A stretch of DNA of 19,679 nucleotides from an uncultured Eubacteriales bacterium (GTDB lineage Bacteria; Bacillota; Clostridia; Oscillospirales; Acutalibacteraceae). Shown here in pieces: positions 1 to 8,601 of the stretch. Made by a program: the position numbers and the translations under genes. Below the pieces are notes generated by a model that ran no database searches, was not told the origin of the DNA, and saw only the letters and a program-made list of their open reading frames with translations. Location: the NCBI GenBank assembly GCA_934667845.1, contig CAKUMQ010000049.1:1-19679 (forward strand). The letters run 5' to 3'. Numbering within the stretch: the stretch's first letter is position 1; each line of letters begins with the position of its first letter.

Positions 1-18
1 GCCCTTTCGCTCCTGCCG

Positions 19-70
19 TCAACCCCTCAGTCAGCCCGTCGGCTGACAGCTCCCCTTACACAGGGGAGCC
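19..70 (-). repeat. Type B double-palindrome repeat, copy 1
   Basis: On the plus strand it reads TCAACCCCTCAGTCAGCC, a short loop, GGCTGACAGC, then TCCCCTTACACAGGGGAGCC. It holds two palindromes: an inner GTCAGCC/GGCTGAC stem and a GGCTCCCC/GGGGAGCC stem. Strand is assigned by the reading frame used here for the family (GGCTCCCC first, GAGGGGTTGACGG last). The same unit recurs at 280-331, 8353-8405, 14800-15304 (four times), 5024-5076 and 19116-19165. No coding capacity is evident. Confidence 0.85.
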
Positions 71-180
71 AAGGGGAAACCGGCAGGAAAATCATCCTAT
101 TCCGTGGGCGCGGATCGCACCTGCCGGGAGCCATGGTTCAGGGACAAATTAACGCTGCCTACAAATGCGACGCACCCCTC

Positions 181-233
181 GCCTCCCCTGTGCAAGGGGA
201 GGTGGGTTTGCGTCAGCAAAGCCGGAGGGGTTG
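181..233 (+). repeat. Type C palindromic repeat, copy 1
   Basis: It starts GCCTCCCCTGTGCAAGGGG and ends CGGAGGGGTTG. The GGTGGG-flanked centre is TTTGC-gtca-GCAAA, a small hairpin. Related copies at 5124-5174, 5295-5345, 14702-14752, 19459-19511 and 19616-19668 have a different centre (GCGAC/GTCGC or GCGGC/GCCGC) but keep pairing. It sits directly upstream of a type B copy, as also happens at 14702-14851. Confidence 0.8.
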
Positions 234-279
234 TTTCGTGCCGCCAGGCGGGGACACGCAAACCCTTTTGCCCCCGCCG

Positions 280-331
280 TCAACCCCTCAGTCAGCCTAT
301 CGGCTGACAGCTCCCCTTACACAGGGGAGCC
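280..331 (-). repeat. Type B double-palindrome repeat, copy 2
   Basis: Nearly identical to the copy at 19-70, with a different inner loop (tat in place of cgt). A truncated fragment, GCACAGGGGAGCC, follows at 377-389. Together with the hairpins at 444-507 it makes up the 3' trailer of the gyrA-mnmE-ytxH-like unit. The stretch 1-443 holds no plausible gene; the open frames there have no ribosome binding site and run through repeats. Confidence 0.82.
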
Positions 332-443
332 AAGGGGAAACCGGCTGAAAAGCTACCTTATCACACCTGTCGGGCTGCACAGGGGAGCCGGGGCGGAGAG
401 AGTTTACACCACCTATGATCCGAGCCAACTAAAGTTTCTTTTG

Positions 444-507
444 CCTCCTTTTCTTTTCCAAAGAAAAGGAGGGGACTGCTTTTCTTTTTTCCCAAAAAGA
501 AAAGCAG
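444..507 (-). repeat. Pair of AT-rich hairpins after the YtxH-like gene
   Basis: Two inverted repeats lie back to back. 476-507 has arms CTGCTTTTC.../...GAAAAGCAG and begins one nucleotide after the TGA of the YtxH-like gene. 444-472 has arms CCTCCTTTTCTTT and AAAGAAAAGGAGG, a 13-bp perfect stem. On the minus strand they are followed by GCAAAAGAAACTTTAGTTG, a tag also found after gyrB and in the array next to oriC. There is no downstream U-tract, so a standard intrinsic terminator is not obvious. mRNA 3'-end protection is possible. Confidence 0.8.
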
Positions 508-508
508 G

Positions 509-829
509 TCAGTCGGCGGGATGGTCGACGTCCTCGGGCATCTGCGAGAGATCCGGCCACTCCTCCGCGTTCGCGTCGGTCTCCGTCTCCTCAGCATCCA
601 CCGCAAACGCGGGATCCAGCTCCGGATCGACCGCCGCGGTATCCTCAGCTCCCGTCGTGTCGCCATCCTCCACGGTCAGCTCCACCTCACGCGGCACCAG
701 CTTCTTCACTGCATCCGCCGCCTTGCCGCGCAGCTCAGCATACGTCTCCGGCGCATACCGCCGCAGCGCCCACGCCGTACCGGCCGCCACCGCTCCCAAA
801 GCCAATCCCACTTTCAGAAATCCTTTCAT
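509..829 (-). CDS. Small YtxH-like membrane-anchored acidic protein (hypothetical)
   Basis: A 106-residue protein. Residues 5-22 form a small-residue-rich hydrophobic helix (GLALGAVAAGTAWAL) followed by RR, giving a likely single N-terminal membrane anchor with the rest in the cytoplasm. Residues 25-45 are helical and charged, and the last ~55 residues are strongly acidic (D/E/T/A). The layout resembles YtxH-type proteins, but no sequence signature was confirmed, so the function is unknown. The start is supported by AGGAGG eight nucleotides upstream of the ATG. It lies 79 bp downstream of mnmE on the same strand and is probably the last gene of the gyrA-mnmE unit. Its TGA is followed after one nucleotide by a strong AT-rich hairpin. 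Confidence 0.8.
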   Translation of the reverse strand: MKGFLKVGLALGAVAAGTAWALRRYAPETYAELRGKAADAVKKLVPREVELTVEDGDTTGAEDTAAVDPELDPAFAVDAEETETDANAEEWPDLSQMPEDVDHPAD

Positions 830-908
830 CGTGACTACCTCCTGTAATTTTTATACCATATATAACTCTTTGTATATGTATAATTCCCCAAAACAGGGAA
901 CTATCGCC

Positions 909-2284
909 TTATTTACCCACGCAGAACCGCGCGAATACCTCGTCAACGACCACATCGGTGACGCGCTCGCCGGTCAGCTCAAGCAGCGCGGACAGCGCGC
1001 CCTCAAGACAGACATCGACCGCATCGAGCGTCGCACCGGCGGAAAGCGCGGACTGCGCCTCCAAAAGCGCCGCCCGGCAGCGCTGCGCCGCCGAAAACTG
1101 GCGCGCGGAGGTCAGCATCGCCTGATCTGCCGCCAGCGCCGCCACGCCCGTGACCCGGGCAACCGCCGCCGCCAGCGCCGCTTCCCCCTCGCCCGCACGG
1201 GCGGAGATGACCACGGTCTCGGGAATGACGGACGCGACCGCCGACCCATCCCATGCAGGCGAGCAGTCGCACTTGTTGAGCAGCGCGACCGTCTGCGCGG
1301 GCGGCAGTGCCGCAAGCAGCGCCCGGTCGCCGTCCGAAAACGGGCGGGACAGATCAAACACCGCAAGGATCAGCGCCGCCGACTGCAAACGCCCGCGCGC
1401 CCGCGCGACGCCGATGGCTTCAACGGGGTCATCGGTGTCCCGCAGGCCGGCGGTGTCCGCCAGCCGCAGCGTGACCTCCCCCACCCGCACCGTCTCCTCG
1501 ACGATGTCGCGGGTCGTACCCGCCACATCGGTGACAATGCTGCGCTCAAAGCCGGAGAGCCAATTCATCAGCGTGGATTTGCCGACATTCGGCGCCCCGA
1601 CGATCGCGGTGTCCACGCCCTCGCGCAGTATGCGCCCCGCCTCATAGCGGGAGAGCAGCTCATCCATTTCCGCCAGGCACCCCCGCAGCGCATCGGCAAG
1701 CGCCTCGGGCACAAGCTCGGGAATGTCGTCATCGGGATAATCCACAAACGCGGTCAGCTGCGCCGACAGCCCCGCCAGCGTATCGCGCACGCGGGACAGC
1801 GCCCGCGCAAGCGCGCCCTCACGGGCAGCCAGCGCACTGCGGGCGGCCAGTCGCCCCTCGGCGGCGATCAGATCCGTCACCGCCTCCGCCTGGGCAAGAT
1901 CGAGCTTGCCGTTTAAAAATGCACGGCGGGTAAACTCGCCCGGTCCCGCCGGCCGTGCGCCCGCCGCAATACAGGCGCGCAGCACGCGGTCGAGCAGATA
2001 GCGCCCGCCGTGGCAGGACAGCTCGACCGTGTCCTCGCCGGTGTAGCTTTTCGGCGCGCGGAACAGCAGCGCCACACATTCGTCGATCACGCCGTCGGCA
2101 TCGGCGGCGTGGCCGTAAAGCGCCGTGTAGCCCGAGCGGTCAGCCAGCCGCTTCCCCGCGGAAAACGGGCGGAACACGCGTTCCGCCACCGCGATCGCCT
2201 GCGGTCCCGAAATGCGCACGACCCCAAGCCCCGCGGGCGCGGGCGGCGTTGCGACGGCGGCTATGGTGCCGCCGCCCGCCGGAT

Positions 2285-2288
<4 letters not shown>
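909..2288 (-). CDS. mnmE: tRNA uridine-5-carboxymethylaminomethyl modification GTPase MnmE
   Basis: 459 residues, the usual length for MnmE/TrmE. With MnmG this GTPase installs the aminomethyl-type group on C5 of wobble uridine-34 of several tRNAs. The N-terminal tetrahydrofolate-binding domain is recognisable from TIAAVATPP and VVRISGP. The inserted G domain shows G1 GAPNVGKS (231-238), GTTRD (257-261), G3 DTAG (278-281) and G4 NKCD (338-341). The C-terminus is the family-typical Cys-containing CVGK (456-459). The start is a GTG that overlaps the gyrA TGA in a GTGA arrangement, which implies translational coupling. In many Firmicutes mnmE lies with rpmH-rnpA-yidC upstream of dnaA; here it has moved behind gyrA. 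Confidence 0.97.
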
Positions 2289-4825
<2,537 letters not shown>

Positions 4826-4848
4826 AACTTCTGATACTCCTTCCTCCG

Positions 4849-4876
4849 GTACTTTTCTTTGGAAAAAGAAAAGTAC
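4849..4876. repeat. AT-rich hairpin in the gyrA leader
   Basis: Arms GTACTTTTCTTT and AAAGAAAAGTAC form a near-perfect inverted repeat belonging to the same family as the stop-adjacent hairpins at 476-507, 8568-8601, 15363-15396 and 18803-18834. Here it sits a few nucleotides upstream of the gyrA ribosome binding site and faces away from the gene: the CAAAAGAAA tag lies on its right. It may be the remnant of an inverted element rather than a gene-end signal. Confidence 0.7.
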
Positions 4877-5007
4877 GCAAAAGAAACCCTATTGGCTCAA
4901 ATTGCTGGTGGTGCGAAACTTTATGCTGCGGCTTCATATGCCACTTTTCCGGAAAAAGAAAAGCACACAAAAGAAACCCTATTGGCTCAAATTGCTGGTG
5001 GTGCGAA
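4861..5007 (+). repeat. Two direct copies of a hairpin-tag-linker unit, 90-bp period
   Basis: A stretch of about 57 nt starting GGAAAAAGAAAAG, then CAAAAGAAACCCTATTGGC and ending GGTGGTGCGAA, occurs at 4861-4917 and again at 4951-5007. The second hairpin (about 4941-4966) has lost part of its left arm. The linker resembles the one in the array at 18835-19115 (CAAAAGAAA...GGCGGTGCGGAATTGG). It lies in the 567-bp gap between the GYAPAQ-repeat membrane gene and gyrA. No gene or convincing promoter is visible in that gap. Confidence 0.8.
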
Positions 5008-5023
5008 TTTGCTCACGCTTCTC

Positions 5024-5076
5024 GGCTCCCCTGTGTAAGGGGAGCTGTCACGGCTCTGCCGTGACTGAGGGGTTGA
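5024..5076 (+). repeat. Type B repeat with altered inner stem
   Basis: GGCTCCCCTGTGTAAGGGG is followed by an inner stem GTCACGG-ctct-GCCGTGAC and TGAGGGGTTGA. Other copies have GTCAGCC/GGCTGAC at the inner position; here both arms have changed together. The orientation is opposite to that of the flanking genes. Confidence 0.8.
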
Positions 5077-5387
5077 CGGTAAACGCAAAGTGGTTTGTGC
5101 GCCGCCCGTCTGCCCCTGCCAAGCAACCCCTCCGAGCGACATTCGTCGCCCACCTCCCCTTACACAAGGGAGGCATGAGGTGCAAACCCTGTCGGCAGAG
5201 ATGCCGGGCGGGAAAACGGCACGATCCTGCCGTGACTGAGGGGTTGACGGTAGACGCAAAAAGGTTTGTATGCCGCCCGTCTGCCCCTGCCAAGCAACCC
5301 CTCCGAGCGACATTCGTCGCCCACCTCCCCTTACACAGGGGAGGCATGAGGTGCAAACCCTGTCGGCAGAGATGCCGGGCGGGAAAA
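5059..5387. repeat. 171-bp tandem duplication containing two type C repeats
   Basis: The segment from CCGTGACTGAGGGGTTGACGG to GCCGGGCGGGAAAA appears at 5059-5216 and again at 5230-5387 with only scattered differences, e.g. TAAACGCAAAGTGG against TAGACGCAAAAAGG. Each unit carries one type C repeat (5124-5174 and 5295-5345) whose inner stem is GCGAC/GTCGC. The second unit ends a few bases before the stop codon of the GYAPAQ-repeat membrane protein gene. The high similarity points to a recent duplication or slippage event. Confidence 0.85.
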
Positions 5388-5392
5388 TGTGG

Positions 5393-7123
5393 TCACTGCC
5401 CGGCGCTTGTCCCGTCAGCCGGGCTTTGCGTGATGCCCCTTGTGACAAACGCCTCCATAGCGGCGGGATCGGCAAACGCGCACCTCGGCAGCTGCTCCTC
5501 ACAGCCGGTCATGCACAAACGGACGCTGCGCTTATCCTGGGCGACGGTCATTACCCGCCGCGCATACTCGGTCTTGCCCTCCTCCGTCACGACCGACAGC
5601 CGATCCGGGAAAAACAGCCATCTGCCGCTTTTCGGCAGTCTGCGGTCTGTTCCGGCGTCCCAAAGCAGCGCAAGCGTCGGGATCAATGCGGAAATAAGCA
5701 ATACAGAGAGGACTATCGTACCGTAATATAACCAGAAGTATTGATTTTCAGGCAGACAATCGGTCAGCATCAGCGCGCAAAGGCACATCAGGGGCGCCCA
5801 GATGATCCACTGCCTGCGAAAGAAATCGCGCAGGCGAGCGGAAAATGCCGCGGCGCGGGTCAATGTAAACGGGGCGGAAAACATGAGCGTCGGGGCACGG
5901 AGCGTCGGCGCGGACCAGGGGGCGGGATAGACACGCCCCATCATCGCGGTCTTGCCGTACCGCTTTGCCGCGGCGGGGGTCAGCAGCGCCGACAGCGCCG
6001 CCGCCTGGGCGGACGAGATATTCTCACCCCGCACCGTCACGGTCTTGCCGCCGTTTGACACAGTCAGCAGCGTCGGGTATTCATGCAGCTCGGCGCCGGC
6101 GAGCGGCACCGTCACCACGTCCGTCTCCCCCTGCGCCGTGATGCGGTCACAGTAGACGGTGACGAGCCGTCCGGGCGCCTCAAGCAGGCGATAATTCTCC
6201 CATGCGCCGCGCTCCCGCCAAAGGGCAGTGCTGATCCTGCGCAAAAACACAGCCAGTGAGGTAGAAAACAGCACGGCATGCAGCGGCAGAAACAGCACCG
6301 CGCGCGGCACCGACGCACCGAACAGCGCGATCTCCGAAAAGTCGAACGCGGATGTACTCAGGTAGAGGCACAGCACGGCGGCGAGCGCATATGCCCAGCA
6401 CACGACGGGCATACGCCGCGGACGGGTCAGCTTCCACTCGCTCTCGGTCATCGGGCCGATGGCGGCCTGCCAGAGCGGACGGCTCGGGTCGGGGGGCGCG
6501 GGCGGCTCTGCCGCCACGGGCGCGTACCCTTGCGCAGGCGCGTAGCCCTGCGCGGGCGCGTATCCTTGCGCGGGCGTGTAGCCCTGTGCAGGCGCGTAGC
6601 CCTGTGCGGGCGCGTACCCTTGCGCGGGTGTGTAACCCTGTGCGGGCGTGTAGCCCTGTACGGGCGCGTACCCTTGTGCGGGCGCGTACCCTTGTGCGGG
6701 CGTGACCCCTTGCGCGGGCGTGACCCCTTGCGCGGGCGTGACCCCTTGCGCGGGCGCGACCCCCTGCGCGGGCGTGTAACCTTGTGCGGGCGCGTAACCC
6801 TGTGCGGGCGCGTAGCCCTGTGCGGGCGCGTAGCCCTGTGCGGGCGCGTACCCTTGTGCAGGCGCGTACCCTTGTGCAGGCGCGTACCCTTGTGCAGGCG
6901 CGTAACCCTGCGCGGGCGCGTATCCCTGCGCGGGCGCGTATCCCTGTGCGGGCGCGGTGCCGCTGCCCGCCATGGTCGGCGGGATGGGCTGCGGCATGAC
7001 CGGCATAACAGGCGCACCCTGCGGCGCGGATGTATGGGATATATCGCACACCTGCCCGGCGGCGGGGGCAGCTCCCCCCTGATTTCCCGCCGGTGTACCG
7101 CTGCCGTAAACCGGATCAGTCAT
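5393..7123 (-). CDS. Multi-pass membrane protein with a GYAPAQ repeat tail (hypothetical, YcxB-like core)
   Basis: 576 residues from an ATG eight nucleotides after GGAGG (the open frame extends further upstream but lacks a better site). After ~55 low-complexity residues come about 24 copies of a Gly-Tyr/Val-Ala/Thr-Pro-Ala-Gln hexapeptide, then two modules. Each module is a pair of hydrophobic helices (near CWAYALAAVLCLYLS and VLFLPLHAVLF, then IWAPLMCLCALML and GTIVLSVLLISALI) followed by a beta-rich soluble part (LVTVYCDRITAQG...; WLFFPDRLSVVTEEG...). That layout repeats the protein encoded immediately upstream, and the second module's SGRWLFFPDRLSV stretch resembles YcxB-like domains. Function is unknown. 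The start overlaps the end of the upstream gene by 8 bp, so the two are probably co-translated and may form a complex. Confidence 0.85.
   Translation of the reverse strand: MTDPVYGSGTPAGNQGGAAPAAGQVCDISHTSAPQGAPVMPVMPQPIPPTMAGSGTAPAQGYAPAQGYAPAQGYAPAQGYAPAQGYAPAQGYAPAQGYAPAQGYAPAQGYAPAQGYTPAQGVAPAQGVTPAQGVTPAQGVTPAQGYAPAQGYAPVQGYTPAQGYTPAQGYAPAQGYAPAQGYTPAQGYAPAQGYAPAQGYAPVAAEPPAPPDPSRPLWQAAIGPMTESEWKLTRPRRMPVVCWAYALAAVLCLYLSTSAFDFSEIALFGASVPRAVLFLPLHAVLFSTSLAVFLRRISTALWRERGAWENYRLLEAPGRLVTVYCDRITAQGETDVVTVPLAGAELHEYPTLLTVSNGGKTVTVRGENISSAQAAALSALLTPAAAKRYGKTAMMGRVYPAPWSAPTLRAPTLMFSAPFTLTRAAAFSARLRDFFRRQWIIWAPLMCLCALMLTDCLPENQYFWLYYGTIVLSVLLISALIPTLALLWDAGTDRRLPKSGRWLFFPDRLSVVTEEGKTEYARRVMTVAQDKRSVRLCMTGCEEQLPRCAFADPAAMEAFVTRGITQSPADGTSAGQ
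6520..6954 (-). repeat. 18-bp coding minisatellite, about 24 copies
   Basis: An in-frame tandem repeat with consensus GGCGCGTACCCTTGTGCG (plus strand) encodes the GYAPAQ tail. Variants change Ala to Thr or Tyr to Val: a block of four GV units lies at about 6702-6773. Synonymous and non-synonymous variants occur in runs, as expected from slippage and unequal exchange. Copy number is likely to vary between strains and cannot change the reading frame because the unit is 18 bp. Confidence 0.93.
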
Positions 7124-8276
7124 CCTTTCCACCTCCGTATCGGTTGGCGGACGGGTCGGCGCCGTCCCGCCGCAAATAGGTATTGAGCAGATCATTCAGT
7201 GCCGCCGGATCCGCTATACAGTGCTCCGGCACCTCCACATGATCGTGGGTGAAGGAAAAATCAAACCACTGCCCCTGATGCGCCACGCGCGTGACGGCAA
7301 GCCAGGGGTAAAACAGGCTGTGCCTGCCGGTTCCGGTAATGCGGATGCCCTTTTGGGAGAAAAACATGTGCATCACGAGCGCACCGCCGGTCAGCGCGGG
7401 CAGACGCAGCTGCGTCCGCACCCGCGGGATCACGACATGGATGATAAAAAACAGCAGCATCCCGCCGAGGAAGATCAGCGACATCACATACGGCCCGCGG
7501 GAAAATGCCAGCGCCAGCGCGGCGATAAACGACACACCGGCGCAGATCGGCAGGCGCGAAAGATACACATTCATCGCGGAACGGGTCACGACATGCAGAA
7601 ATTCGTCGGGCGTGTAGCTGACGGGTATGACCAGCAGCGTCTCGTCCGTCTCGTCGTCCGGCTCCTGCTCCGGAACGGCAAGCCGCACCGCCGTGCGCGA
7701 TACCATGACGGCATACCGCCGCCGGGCATTTTCCGCCACGACCGCAAGCGCCGCCTCGCGCACCGCCGCGGCGTCCTCCGCCGTCACGCAGCGCGCGGGC
7801 AGGATGATCGCCGGTGTGTCCGGCGACACGATCACGATCATGTCCTCATATTCGGCATAGCCCGCCTGCGCAAACAGAATCGACACCGTCTTTGTGCCGA
7901 CGGTCTTTTCGATCCGATTGCCGTAGAGCCGGATCATGCCGTAATATTCCTGCCCCGCCATCAGCGAACGGTCATAGGCGGAACCGGCCTTGATGCGGAT
8001 GTAGTTCGGTACGCCGAACAGCAGGACCATGCCGCAGATCAGCACAAACGCCATCAGCGTCAACGGCGCCGTGTCCAGCGGCCGGTGCCGGATCAGTGCG
8101 GAAATGACCGAGGCAGCCGCCGCGGCAAAGATCAGCCCGAACGCCGTGAGCATCACGCCGCGAAAGCGGTACAGCCCCCGCTCGCGCGCCATGTACATAT
8201 TGTAGCGCACAAATTCCGCGCGGTCGAGATCCACCGGAAACTCCCGCAGCCGGGTAAATGCGTCCTGTTCTGCCAT
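7116..8276 (-). CDS. Four-helix membrane protein, YcxB-like (hypothetical)
   Basis: 386 residues. Two helix pairs lie at about residues 37-62 and 69-92, then 241-258 and 262-284. Each pair is followed by a predicted beta-rich cytosolic part: SLMAGQEYYGMIRLYGNRIEK onwards, and MHMFFSQKGIRITGTGRHSLFYPW onwards. The pattern of two TM segments plus a small beta domain matches YcxB-like proteins of Firmicutes and appears duplicated. No catalytic residues were recognised and the role is unknown. The start is strongly supported by AAAGGAGGTGA just upstream of the ATG. It is the first gene of a two-gene unit between gyrB and gyrA, an insertion relative to the usual gyrB-gyrA adjacency. Confidence 0.88.
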   Translation of the reverse strand: MAEQDAFTRLREFPVDLDRAEFVRYNMYMARERGLYRFRGVMLTAFGLIFAAAAASVISALIRHRPLDTAPLTLMAFVLICGMVLLFGVPNYIRIKAGSAYDRSLMAGQEYYGMIRLYGNRIEKTVGTKTVSILFAQAGYAEYEDMIVIVSPDTPAIILPARCVTAEDAAAVREAALAVVAENARRRYAVMVSRTAVRLAVPEQEPDDETDETLLVIPVSYTPDEFLHVVTRSAMNVYLSRLPICAGVSFIAALALAFSRGPYVMSLIFLGGMLLFFIIHVVIPRVRTQLRLPALTGGALVMHMFFSQKGIRITGTGRHSLFYPWLAVTRVAHQGQWFDFSFTHDHVEVPEHCIADPAALNDLLNTYLRRDGADPSANRYGGGKDD

Positions 8277-8352
8277 GCCCGTTCACCTCCTTTGTATACA
8301 AAGTGGAATGTGTGATGTGGATATAACGGGGGGTATAGAATTGCTTCTGCCG

Positions 8353-8405
8353 TCAACCCCTCAGTCAGCCGTTCCGGCTGACAGCTCCCCTTACACAGGG
8401 GAGCC
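8353..8405 (-). repeat. Type B double-palindrome repeat, copy 4
   Basis: TCAACCCCTCAGTCAGCC-gttc-CGGCTGACAGC followed by TCCCCTTACACAGGGGAGCC. It lies in the 325-bp gap between gyrB and the YcxB-like gene, about 130 bp beyond the gyrB-proximal hairpins and joined to them by a linker. The rest of the gap (8406-8523) is linker sequence similar to that after dnaA (CAAAGAAAAAACCTAATGGCACGG on the minus strand, in shorter pieces). No gene or clear promoter is seen. Confidence 0.83.
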
Positions 8406-8536
8406 AAGGTGAGCAAATTTCTCGCCACCGACAGTCCGTGCCATTAGGTTTTTTCTTTGCATTTTAAGTGGAAGAAAACAGCATTGTCCAGCAGATTCGT
8501 ACCATCTATGAGCCAAGATAAATAAAGTTTCTTTTG

Positions 8537-8601
8537 CCCCCTTTTCTTTTTCAAAGAAAAGGGGGTGCTTACTTTTCTTTTTTTCCAAAAAGAAAAGTAA
8601 G
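8537..8601 (-). repeat. Pair of AT-rich hairpins abutting the gyrB stop codon
   Basis: 8568-8601 forms a stem whose base is CTTAC/GTAAG and whose loop is the TTTTTGGAAAAA core; it begins immediately after the gyrB TGA (8602-8604). A second stem, CCCCCTTTTCTTT/AAAGAAAAGGGGG, follows at 8537-8565, then the tag GCAAAAGAAACTTTA. This is the same arrangement as after the YtxH-like gene. Confidence 0.85.

Noticed and set aside
165..1916. Long plus-strand open frame across the left repeats and mnmE
   Set aside because: It runs through repeats, the antisense of the YtxH-like gene and the antisense of mnmE; composition is Arg/Ala-rich as in shadow frames.
4987..5502. Open frames of 100-170 codons within the repeat blocks (also at 14669-15130 and 18804-19158)
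   Set aside because: They translate the repeats themselves in several frames and on both strands, lack ribosome binding sites and give internally duplicated low-complexity peptides.
6278..7186. Arg-rich antisense frames over the minisatellite
   Set aside because: An 18-bp repeat without stop codons stays open in several frames; only the minus-strand frame with a ribosome site and membrane segments is credible.
8353..8405. TTGACGG at the end of type B repeats as a mobile -35 element
   Set aside because: Next to the YcxB-like gene the only -10-like hexamers lie 13 or 23 bp from it, so no proper promoter is formed.
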